The notes below the pieces were generated by a model. It made no database searches. It had not been told where the DNA came from and saw nothing but the letters and a program-made list of their open reading frames with translations. From Baffinella frigidus (lineage: Eukaryota > Cryptophyceae > Cryptomonadales > Baffinellaceae), in assembly GCA_026770585.1 (NCBI GenBank), contig MU646491.1, forward strand, positions 569,228 to 580,372: DNA of 11,145 bases, given 5' to 3'. Positions 5,679-11,145 of the stretch are shown piece after piece. Positions within the stretch are counted from its first letter, which is position 1. Each line of letters starts with the position of its first letter. The translations under genes were made by a program, and so were the position numbers.

Positions 5679-5802
5679 TACAGGGGTACCTCGCTCATAG
5701 GAAAACGCCCCCCCCTAGGACCCTACAGTAACAACAATATGCCTAGAGCCCTATGGTGGTCCTAGGGAGTGGGCGTTTTCTTATGAGCGAGGTGCCCCTG
5801 TA
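5679..5802. mobile_element. CAGGGGTACC-family MITE, copy 3 (full length)
   Basis: Both ends are intact (TACAGGGGTACCTCGCTCAT at the left, GAGCGAGGTGCCCCTGTA at the right), with GGAAAACGCC/GGCGTTTTC inner ends. Its middle runs in the opposite orientation to that of copies 1 and 4. Length is 124 bp. TA is present at both outer edges. Confidence 0.88.
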
Positions 5803-6025
5803 GGACGACCGGCGCGACTGTATTCCTAGACCCCACTCGTAGGAACCCCCCTACGTCCCTACTGTATTGCGTACCGTAGGGCCTATGGATGATCGTTTAG
5901 ATGGACTGTTCCCTTCTCGCTCGGCGGTAGAGGCTCTCCCCCTGGCTTTTCTGCAGATAAGTTCCGGTGTCCGCCAAAGTTGGGAGCTCGAAGAACCTAA
6001 AGGACCAAAAGGATCGAGGCGACTT
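5803..6025. other. Spacer with a dispersed repeat (5946-6006)
   Basis: It includes a second copy of the CTTTTCTGCAGATAAGTTCC segment seen at 4634-4690. No credible gene is seen. Confidence 0.55.
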
Positions 6026-6026
6026 G

Positions 6027-6165
6027 CTTATGAGCGAGGTACCCCTGTACGCCTCGCTCATAAGAAACAGCCCCCCCCCCCCTAGGACCATCATAGGGCC
6101 CTAAGCATAGGCCTACTGTAGGGTCCTAGGGGGGTGCGGTTTCTTATGAGCGAGGTACCCCTGTA
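6027..6165. mobile_element. CAGGGGTACC-family MITE, copies 4 and 5 fused
   Basis: A lone right end (6027-6049, CTTATGAGCGAGGTACCCCT then GTA) is directly followed by a nearly complete element (6050-6165) whose extreme left terminus is missing (GCCTCGCTCATAAGAAAC). The right end at 6138-6165 is intact. The middle matches copy 1 closely. The junction suggests insertion into, or recombination between, two family members. Confidence 0.8.
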
Positions 6166-6229
6166 CACCCTACAGGGGTTTCTAGACCCTGCATGTACAC
6201 CACAGCGGAGAGAGGTACAGAGGTGGCTA

Positions 6230-6500
6230 CTTGTGCGCGTGAGGTGGCATGCCATAAGTGGACACCGCCACTTACCTAAGTAGACATCTCCACTTATCTG
6301 TCCTCACTTGTCCAGAAGGGACTCGCCCCCTTGAGACGAGCCTCCAGACCAGGTCCACTTAAGTAGCTATCCCGTATGTGGCGACAGGGTGTTTTTTTCA
6401 CCCGGAAGAGGCTACTGGCCACTTAAGGGATAAGTGGACTCCGTTCTCAAACTACTCTTACTCGGCCAGGAGAGGCGCGCCCCTTGGAGGTGGGTGGCGC
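6230..6500. repeat. Repeats around AGTGGAC/CCACTTAAG
   Basis: Several short direct and inverted copies of CCACTTA(A/T) and TAAGTGGAC lie between 6250 and 6440, forming possible hairpins. A GACAGGGTG(T)nCACCCG hairpin followed by CTCGGCCAGGAGAGGC (6384-6480) recurs at 6744-6830, so this is the left edge of the following repeat array. No gene. Confidence 0.6.
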
Positions 6501-7072
6501 GGGGGAGCTGCCGCGCGCGGGTACCACCTACATTCATGCGGTGTGTGTGTGAGAGAAAGATTCAGGGCAACGCACCACACAAGTAGAGAGGTGTGATCCT
6601 ACCCTAAATGTATAATACGGCGCTCTCAATAGTATCGTATTAAATGTATTGTACGGCGCTCTAAATGTGTTGTGTTGCTACTTGTCGAGGAGAGGCGCCC
6701 CCCCGCGAGGTGGGTGGCGCGGGGAAGCTGCCGCGTATGTAGTGACAGGGTGTTTGTTCACCCGAGAGGACTCCTCTGTTTGAGGACTCAAACTAGTCTT
6801 GCTCGGCCAGGAGAGGCTCGCCCCTGGGAGGTGGGTGGCGCGGGGGAGCTGCCACGCGCGGGTACCACCTGTGCACGCGGGCAGAGTGTGTCAGAGAAAT
6901 GAGAGAGAGCGAGTTTCTCCACGAGGGGAATCAGCAACAGTGCTCCACAGACTGCTTGTCCAGGAGAGGCTGCCCCCCTCGAGTAGTCGAGGCGGGAGGC
7001 GCGGGGGGGCTGCCGTGGATGGGTACCACCTGCATGCGTACAGGGTGTGTGTGAGAGATTTAGAGGAAAGCA

Positions 7073-7109
<37 letters not shown>

Positions 7110-7830
7110 TGTAAAGCAAACAGTGAGAGAGAGAGTGAGAGTGGAAGCAGCCGCGTGCGGGTACCACCTGCCCAATGCAGGGTGTGTGAGAGAGGGAGAT
7201 TCAGGAATTGGGGTAAAACTATTAGGGTAAAGCAACAGAGCGAGAGAGCGACTTTGCTGTAAAGCAAACAATGAGAAAGAGAGAGAGAGAGAAAGTTTGC
7301 TGTAAAGCAAATAATGAGAGAGAGAGAGAGAGAGTGGAAGCAGCCGCGTGCGGGTACCACCTGCCCAATGCAGGGTGTGTGTGAGAGAGAGAGGTTTAGG
7401 GTAACGCAACACAGAGAGAGAGAAATAGAGAGAGAGAGGAGAAGAGGGAGAAAGAGAGAGAGAGCGAGTTTTTTGTAAAGCAAACAGTGAGAGAGAGAGT
7501 GGAAGCCGCCGCGTGCGGGTACCCACTGCCCAATTCAGTGTGTGAGAAAGAGAGAGCGAGAGCGAGAGGGAGAGCGAGAGAGGGAGGGAGAGGGAGAGAG
7601 AGGGAGAGAGAGGGAGAGAGGGAGATGTAGGGTACAGCAACGCAGAGAGTGTGAGAGAGAGTGTGTGTGTGTCGTGCGAAGCAAAGCAGTGTGTGTGAGA
7701 GAGAGAGGTTTAGGGTAAACAGAGAGAGAGCGCGCTACTTGACAGCTGTAACGCAAATAGTGTGTGAGAGAGAACTTGAAGCAGCCACGTGCGGGTACCT
7801 CATGCACGCGCGCAGGGTTTATGGTTGGGG
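6500..7830 (+). repeat. Satellite-like array with GCGGGTACCACCTG core
   Basis: Seven copies of GCCGCGTGCGGGTACCACC-like core start at about 6510, 6851, 7012, 7150, 7343, 7508 and 7784, spaced 137-341 bp apart. Each is followed by GGTGTGTGTGAGAGA and then a variable GA-rich microsatellite. The copies at 7150 and 7343 are almost identical. The short palindrome TTTGCTGTAAAGCAAA recurs at 7106, 7252 and 7296, with a variant at 7468. Long Ser/Leu- or Arg/Glu-rich frames here are microsatellite translations, not genes. Confidence 0.85.
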
Positions 7831-7881
7831 TTTGGGGTTTAGGGTTTAGGATTTAGGGTTTAGGGTTCAGAGTTGAGGGTT
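7815..7881 (+). repeat. Telomere-like heptamer block
   Basis: About nine TTTAGGG-type units with variants (TTTATGG, TTGGGG, TTCAGAG) follow the last satellite core directly. Confidence 0.88.
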
Positions 7882-8232
7882 TCTCCAGGTCTTGCTCAGA
7901 CCACACAGCGGACTTCGAAGGAATTTTGATGGTCAAATTTTTCTTAAGTGTTCCTGGTTCAGTTCACTTAGGAGAACTAAATTTTTCCAGGTTGCCTTCA
8001 TTATGTACATAATTCGGAATTAACGGATTACCACACAGCGGACTTCGAAGGTATTTTGAATAACCCCTAAGCGATATGGCCCAAGACCCTAAAGTAGGCA
8101 ACCCGTAGGGACATAGGGGGGTCGCTACGGATAAGGTAACGGAAACTCGGCCCAAAATGGGCCGAAAATCCCTTCGTAGCCCGCTCTCTGGCACAGCCTC
8201 GGTGGCGGTGCGTAGAAAATTGAGTATCTAGT
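7882..8232. other. Spacer with a 30-bp direct repeat
   Basis: ACCACACAGCGGACTTCGAAGG(A/T)ATTTTGA occurs at 7900-7929 and 8030-8059, 130 bp apart, and a diverged copy (CCACACAGTGGGCTTCGAGG) lies at 10278-10297. A GACCCTAAAGTAGGCAACCCGTAGGGACATAGG segment near 8093-8118 resembles the arms of the foldback at 361-564. No credible gene is seen. Confidence 0.6.
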
Positions 8233-8490
8233 GTTTGGGGTTTAGGGTTTAGGGTTTGGGGTTGATTGGTTAGGGTTTAGGGCTCAGGTTTTAGGGTTCA
8301 GGGTTCAGGGTTTAGGGTTTAGGGTTTAGGGTTTAGGGTTTAGGGTTTAGGGTTTAGGGTTTAGGGTTCATGATTCAGGGTTTAGGGTTTATGGTTCAGG
8401 GTTTAGGGTTTAGGGTCAAGGACTTAGGGCTTATTGTTTAGGGTTTAAGGGTTCAGGGTTTAGGGTTTAGGGTCGAGGGCTTAGGGTTCA
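8233..8490 (+). repeat. Interstitial TTTAGGG array
   Basis: Includes an eight-unit perfect TTTAGGG run at about 8311-8366, flanked by TTCAGGG-rich and more diverged units. Confidence 0.93.
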
Positions 8491-8548
8491 GGGGGGGGAC
8501 AACCGGTGTAGGGCAACGCCGAGGATACTTCCGACGAACACTTTAGGG
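8491..8548 (+). pseudogene. Acidic exon-like cassette, copy a (truncated)
   Basis: A poly-G run, then CAACGCCGAGGATACTTCCGACGA, which matches the full cassette at 8803-8870 until GACGA; there the sequence switches to ACTTTAGGG heptamers. The frame would read NAEDTSDE. Confidence 0.6.
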
Positions 8549-8599
8549 TTCAGGGCTTAGGGTCTAGGGTCTAGGGTTTAGGGTTTAGGGTTTAGGGCT
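8549..8599 (+). repeat. Interstitial TTTAGGG block
   Basis: About seven units, including TCTAGGG and TTCAGGG variants, between truncated cassettes a and b. Confidence 0.88.
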
Positions 8600-8660
8600 G
8601 GGGGGGGGGGGCAACCGACGGAGAGCAACCCCGAGGATGATTCCGACGAGTACTTTAGGG
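8600..8660 (+). pseudogene. Acidic exon-like cassette, copy b (truncated)
   Basis: An eleven-base G run, then GCAACCGACGGAGAGCAACC and a frame reading NPEDDSDE. The match to the full cassette stops at the same point as in copy a and again passes through ACTTTAGGG into telomeric repeats. Copies a and b therefore share one breakpoint and were probably amplified together. Confidence 0.62.
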
Positions 8661-8802
8661 TTTGGGGCTTAGGGCTTAGGGTTTAGGGTTTGGGGTTTAG
8701 GGTTTAGGGTGTGGGGTTTAGGGTTTAGGGTTTAGGGCTTAGGGTTTTGGGTTTAGGGTTTTGGGTTTAGGGTTTGGGGTTTAGGGTTTTGGGTTTTGGG
8801 TG
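8661..8802 (+). repeat. Interstitial TTTAGGG block
   Basis: About twenty heptamers with TTTTGGG and TTTGGGG variants, between cassette copies b and c. Confidence 0.92.
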
Positions 8803-8888
8803 TGGGACCGGCGGAGAGCAACGCCGAGGATGATTCCGACGAGGACTGCTGCAAGGTGCGCAACCTGAAGGGTGGGGGTTTGGGGTTA
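8803..8888 (+). pseudogene. Acidic exon-like cassette, copy c (most complete)
   Basis: The plus-strand frame reads NAEDDSDEDCCKVRNLK, followed by a G-rich telomere-like stretch. The CTGAAGG|GTGGGG border could be a splice donor. No known domain is recognised, and the orientation is inferred from acceptor-like CCCACAG before copy f. This may be a fragment of an acidic, Cys-containing protein gene elsewhere in the genome. Confidence 0.5.
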
Positions 8889-8985
8889 GGGAGGGCTTTC
8901 CCCACCTATATCGGGGGTAAGACATCGATATCGCATCTGTATCCGGGGTGGCTTCTTTCAGGTTGCAAGGTGCGCAACCTGAAGG
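8889..8985 (+). repeat. Intron-like block, copy 1, with truncated cassette d
   Basis: GGGAGGGCTTTCCCCACCTA through GTATCCGGGGTGGCTTCTTTCAG (8889-8961) is about 90% identical to 9274-9354. It ends in a pyrimidine tract plus CAG, like a 3' splice site, followed directly by a shortened cassette copy (GTTGCAAGGTGCGCAACC, 8962-8985; the frame would read CKVRNLK). Confidence 0.6.
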
Positions 8986-9198
8986 TTGGTGGTTAGGGGT
9001 TAACGATTTGTACTAGAATCTTATCCATTTGCATTGGATGATAACCGCATTTTCCCCGGATATCCGGGGGGGAAGGAACTCGGGCGCTGCTAAGTGGGCG
9101 GGCGGGCAATCAACCCTCTGGAGTGGGTGCGCATGCTTCGGGTATGCACGACAGGGGGTGGTGTGGCTACGCATGCTTTTCCAACTCGCTTGGAGGTG
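8986..9198. other. Spacer between cassette copies
   Basis: It holds the 16-nt perfect palindrome CCCCGGATATCCGGGG (9054-9069), whose 12-nt core also occurs at 4146-4157, and two copies of GCGCATGCTT/ACGCATGCTT (9129-9138, 9169-9178). No gene is seen. Confidence 0.55.
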
Positions 9199-9260
9199 AG
9201 GGCTCGACGACGAGGATGATTCCGACGAGGACTGCTGCAAGGTGCGCAACCTGAAGCTTG
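9199..9260 (+). pseudogene. Acidic exon-like cassette, copy e
   Basis: Encodes LDDEDDSDEDCCKVRNLK in the same frame as copy c. It is preceded by CTTGGAGGTGAGG instead of a clean acceptor and followed by the second copy of the intron-like block. Confidence 0.5.
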
Positions 9261-9273
9261 GGGGTTAGGGGTT

Positions 9274-9354
9274 AGGGAGGGCTTTCCCCATCTATATCGG
9301 GGGTGAGAAATCGATACCGCATCTGTATCCGGGGTGGCTTTTTTTTACCCACAG
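9274..9354 (+). repeat. Intron-like block, copy 2
   Basis: Duplicate of 8889-8961. It ends GGCTTTTTTTTACCCACAG, a strong polypyrimidine tract and acceptor. A similar TTTTTTTCACCCACAGGTTA occurs alone at 9864-9883. Confidence 0.65.
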
Positions 9355-9420
9355 GTTATGGCTCGACGCCGAGGATGATTGCGACGAGGATTGCTGCCAG
9401 GTGCGCGACCTGAAGGGTGG
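9355..9420 (+). pseudogene. Acidic exon-like cassette, copy f
   Basis: Directly after the acceptor at 9352-9354, one frame reads LWLDAEDDCDEDCCQVRDLK, then runs into GGTGGGGGGTTAGGG and telomere-like repeats. With the preceding block it has an intron-exon-donor layout, so it could be a real internal exon of an undetected gene, but no partner exons are evident. Confidence 0.5.
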
Positions 9421-9435
9421 GGGGTTAGGGGTGAT

Positions 9436-9660
9436 GATTTTGTTGGGTTTCGGGTTGAGGGTTGAGGGTTTGGGGTTTAGGGTTTAGGGTTTAGGGTTCA
9501 GGGTTTAGGGTTTAGGGTTGAGGATTTAGGGTTTGGGGTGAAGGGTTAAGGGTTTCGGATTTCGGGTTTCGGGTTCCAGGTTTCGGGTTCCGGGTTTCGG
9601 GTTCCGGGTTTCGGGTTCCGGGTTCCGGGTTCCGGGTTTCGGGTTTTGGGTTTTGGTTTG
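9436..9660 (+). repeat. Telomere-derived array with TTTCGGG/TTCCGGG variants
   Basis: Starts as TTTAGGG/TTGAGGG and changes near 9550 into alternating TTTCGGG and TTCCGGG heptamers (to about 9640), then TTTTGGG. The period stays near seven, so mutant units have been locally homogenised. Confidence 0.92.
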
Positions 9661-9682
9661 GGACCGCAGCGATCTTATTTTG

Positions 9683-9808
9683 TAGGATTGAGGGTTTATG
9701 CTCTAGGGATTAGGTTTAGGGTTTAGGGTTTAGGGTTTAGTGTTTAGGGTTTAGGGTTTAGTGTTTAGGGGTTAGGGTGTAGGGTTTAGGGTTTAGGGTT
9801 TGGGGTGT
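9683..9808 (+). repeat. Interstitial TTTAGGG array
   Basis: About fifteen heptamers, with TTTAGTG and GTGTAGG variants, ending at the GACCGTTGTGATCGG inverted repeat. Confidence 0.92.
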
Positions 9809-9811
9809 AGG

Positions 9812-10028
9812 ACCGTTGTGATCGGTTCTTCGACGGCTGCGTAGTATGCGATACCTGGCCAGGTATTTTTTTCACCCACAGGTTAGGGGTTGACTCTGAG
9901 GGGTGGTCGCTCTCTCTCTCTCACTCTCTCACTCTCTCTTTCTCTCTCTCACACACACGTAACCTCTGAGGTTACGGTGTTAGGCGAGCAAGGTAGATCT
10001 AAGGATACCGGGAACCGATCACAACGGT
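9812..10028. repeat. Region bracketed by a 17-bp perfect inverted repeat
   Basis: ACCGTTGTGATCGGTTC (9812-9828) is exactly inverted at 10012-10028. Between them lie the 16-nt palindrome ATACCTGGCCAGGTAT (9851-9866), an acceptor-like TTTTTTTCACCCACAG, a TC/AC microsatellite (9908-9958) and the hairpin GTAACCTCTGAGGTTAC (9959-9975). GGCTGCGTAGTATGCGATAC (9835-9854) recurs with few changes at 10228-10247. Confidence 0.7.
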
Positions 10029-10240
10029 ATTCAAACGCCCATGATACGAGGACGGTCCACTGAATCTCCCCGCGGAGAGTATTTGACTCAAACACGATCT
10101 TGGCGACGAAAATTACTACACACCGGACTTTTTCGGTCACGTCCGTGTAGTAAGTTTCGTTGCAAATCGGATCGGAGATCCCCGAAATCGTATTTGACTC
10201 AAATACTCGTCCGGATGAAATCATCTCGGCTGCGTAGTAC
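10026..10240. mobile_element. Foldback element I of the right-hand cluster
   Basis: The core stem is TTACTACAC (10113-10121) with GTGTAGTAA (10144-10152). The arms continue outward through CGAAAA/TTTCG and GAGTATTTGACTCAAACACG against its near-complement at 10193-10212. The right arm carries an extra 31-bp module (10164-10194, containing GGAGATCCCCGAAATCG) that is also found in element II. The 43-bp left flank (10026-10068) is shared with element III. Confidence 0.75.
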
Positions 10241-10277
10241 GCGATTCCTGTTTTCAGGGTTCACGAGGTTAGCCTAG

Positions 10278-10409
10278 CCACACAGTGGGCTTCGAGGGTT
10301 TCGTTGGGCCTGGATTCCAGGGGGGTACGTGACCAAATTGCACCATTAAATCTCTAAAGTTAATTGCATTAAGGCAAGTTGACTTTCGACGCAAGGTTCG
10401 AAGACCACC
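10278..10409. mobile_element. Small foldback with CCACACAGTGG ends
   Basis: CCACACAGTGGGCTTCGAGGG (10278-10298) is imperfectly inverted at 10394-10415 (TTCGAAGACCACCGTGTGG). The same end sequence forms the direct repeat at 7900 and 8030, which suggests a family whose ends were scattered. Boundaries are approximate. Confidence 0.55.
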
Positions 10410-10436
10410 GTGTGGGAAGGAACATCTAATCCCGCT

Positions 10437-10585
10437 GAGTATTCATAATGAATACGATTTTGGTGTATCTTAAGGGTAGAAATAAGACAGCCGTCTATCT
10501 AGGCGTCATTTAGAGCCTCCAGATTCAAGACACACCAAAATCGGATGGGAGATCCCCGAAATCGTATTCATTATGACTACTCGTC
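10437..10585. mobile_element. Foldback element II of the right-hand cluster
   Basis: The inner stem CGATTTTGGTGT (10455-10466) is perfectly inverted at 10532-10543. The outer stem ATTCATAATGAATACGATTT (10441-10460) is inverted at 10559-10578 with one change. The right arm contains the 31-bp module (10538-10568) shared with element I (one mismatch). No coding capacity. Confidence 0.78.
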
Positions 10586-10614
10586 GAGATGAGATCGAAG
10601 GCTGCCGGGAACTG

Positions 10615-10815
10615 GGTATTCAAACACCCATGATACGAGGACGATCCACTGAATCTCATAGGAGAACGATTTTAATTTAAAATTTTCTGGCAATGAAATT
10701 TACTACACACAATTAGTTTTACTAGTAATATTAAAGCATTCGTGTAGTAATTTTTATTGAATCCAATGGTTTTAATTTAAAACCGTTTCCCTTTGAAATC
10801 ATCTCGGTGATGAAG
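10615..10815. mobile_element. Foldback element III of the right-hand cluster
   Basis: The left flank (10615-10657) matches 10026-10068 with two differences in 43 bp. The stem includes AACGATTTTAATTTAAAA against TTTTAATTTAAAACCGTT (about 10664-10788) and TTTACTACAC/GTGTAGTAA near the loop. AT-rich centre, no coding capacity. It has the same architecture as element I with largely different stem sequence. Confidence 0.75.
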
Positions 10816-10856
10816 GGGATCTGGACCAGTTGTCAAAAAGAACTCTTTCTCTCTAC

Positions 10857-11145
10857 GGGGTTAGGGTTACGGAGTTAGGGTTATGGGGTTAGAGGTAAGG
10901 GTTTAGGGTGAAGCGTTCAGGGTTCAGGGGTTCAGTGTAGGGTTCAGAGTTCAGGGGTTAGGGGTGAAGGTTTAGAGTTCCGTGTTCCGTGTTCCGTGTT
11001 CAGGTTTTAGGGTTTAGGGTTTAGGGTTTAGAGTTTCGGGTTTCGGGTTTCTGGTTTAGGGTTTAGGGTTTAGGGTTTAGGGTTTAGGGTTTAGGGTTTA
11101 GGGTTTAGGGTTTAGGTTTTAGGGTTTAGGGTTTAGGGTTTAGGG
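10857..11145 (+). repeat. Right-end telomeric tract
   Basis: It begins degenerate (GGGGTTAGGG, TTCAGGG, a TTCCGTG cluster near 10978-10998) and becomes near-perfect TTTAGGG from about 11055, with eight perfect units, then two irregular ones and three more to the last base. The G-rich strand runs toward the right end, the orientation of a true right-hand telomere, and the increase in purity toward the end fits that reading. The assembly may equally have stopped inside an interstitial array. Confidence 0.9.

Noticed and set aside
5410-5700. Plus-strand frame containing YRGTSLIRN
   Set aside because: This peptide is the translation of MITE terminal repeats; a similar peptide appears in another frame at 5897-6094 for the same reason.
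6788-7807. Long minus-strand frames rich in Ser and Leu, and plus-strand frames rich in Arg and Glu
   Set aside because: They are direct translations of GAGA/CTCT microsatellites and follow the satellite repeat; no protein-like composition or domain.
7964-8194. 76-codon minus-strand frame
   Set aside because: It lies across a direct-repeat spacer and a foldback-related segment; composition is not protein-like and no domain is recognised.
9013-9249. Minus-strand frame with a poly-Ser stretch
   Set aside because: The serines are the complement of the acidic cassette, whose plus-strand orientation is better supported by acceptor-like sequences.
8233-9810. CRISPR-like array of repeats and spacers
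   Set aside because: The regular units are 7-bp telomeric heptamers and duplicated exon-like cassettes in eukaryotic DNA; no constant 25-40 bp repeat with unique spacers.

Overview
The window looks like nuclear DNA of a eukaryotic alga, probably from a lineage with a complex red-derived plastid (dinoflagellate, haptophyte, cryptophyte or ochrophyte; the sequence does not decide which). Three things point this way. Plant/alveolate-type TTTAGGG telomeric heptamers occur in about ten blocks. One gene encodes a signal peptide followed directly by a phenylalanine (AQA|FVPP), typical of bipartite plastid targeting. The second gene has introns. No bacterial-style operon, rRNA, tRNA, CRISPR array or transposase gene is visible.

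Layout. 1-870: a degenerate telomeric tract, a foldback element, and two partial copies of the 3' end of the neighbouring gene. 869-1681 (minus strand): a predicted plastid-targeted protein with an internal GVDYER-type repeat. 1682-2025: a short divergent promoter region. 2026-3890 (plus strand): a split WD40 gene with seven recognisable blades. It is interrupted by a candidate 23-nt intron, a 150-bp foldback transposon (MITE) whose precise removal restores the frame, and a 641-nt intron filled with CCCTAAA repeats. 3891-6230: intergenic DNA crowded with foldback elements, including a family of at least five copies with TA-flanked CAGGGGTACCTCG ends. 6230-7830: a GA-rich satellite-like array built on a GGTACC-centred core. 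7815-9810: TTTAGGG blocks alternating with copies of a short exon-like cassette (acidic reading frame AEDDSDEDCC). 9812-10820: three related foldback elements. 10857-11145: a final TTTAGGG tract, clean at its very end and in the orientation of a right-hand chromosome end.

The two genes are head to head and could share a promoter; nothing else shows that they act together. The most notable theme is architectural. In three unrelated places, exon ends with splice-site-like borders have been duplicated next to telomere-like repeats, often with a foldback insert between the copies. In the WD40 gene the telomeric array lies inside an intron, and the donor (GTAAACCC) is itself in register with the heptamer. 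This suggests an unstable subtelomeric region where telomeric repeats and foldback elements are rebuilding gene structure.
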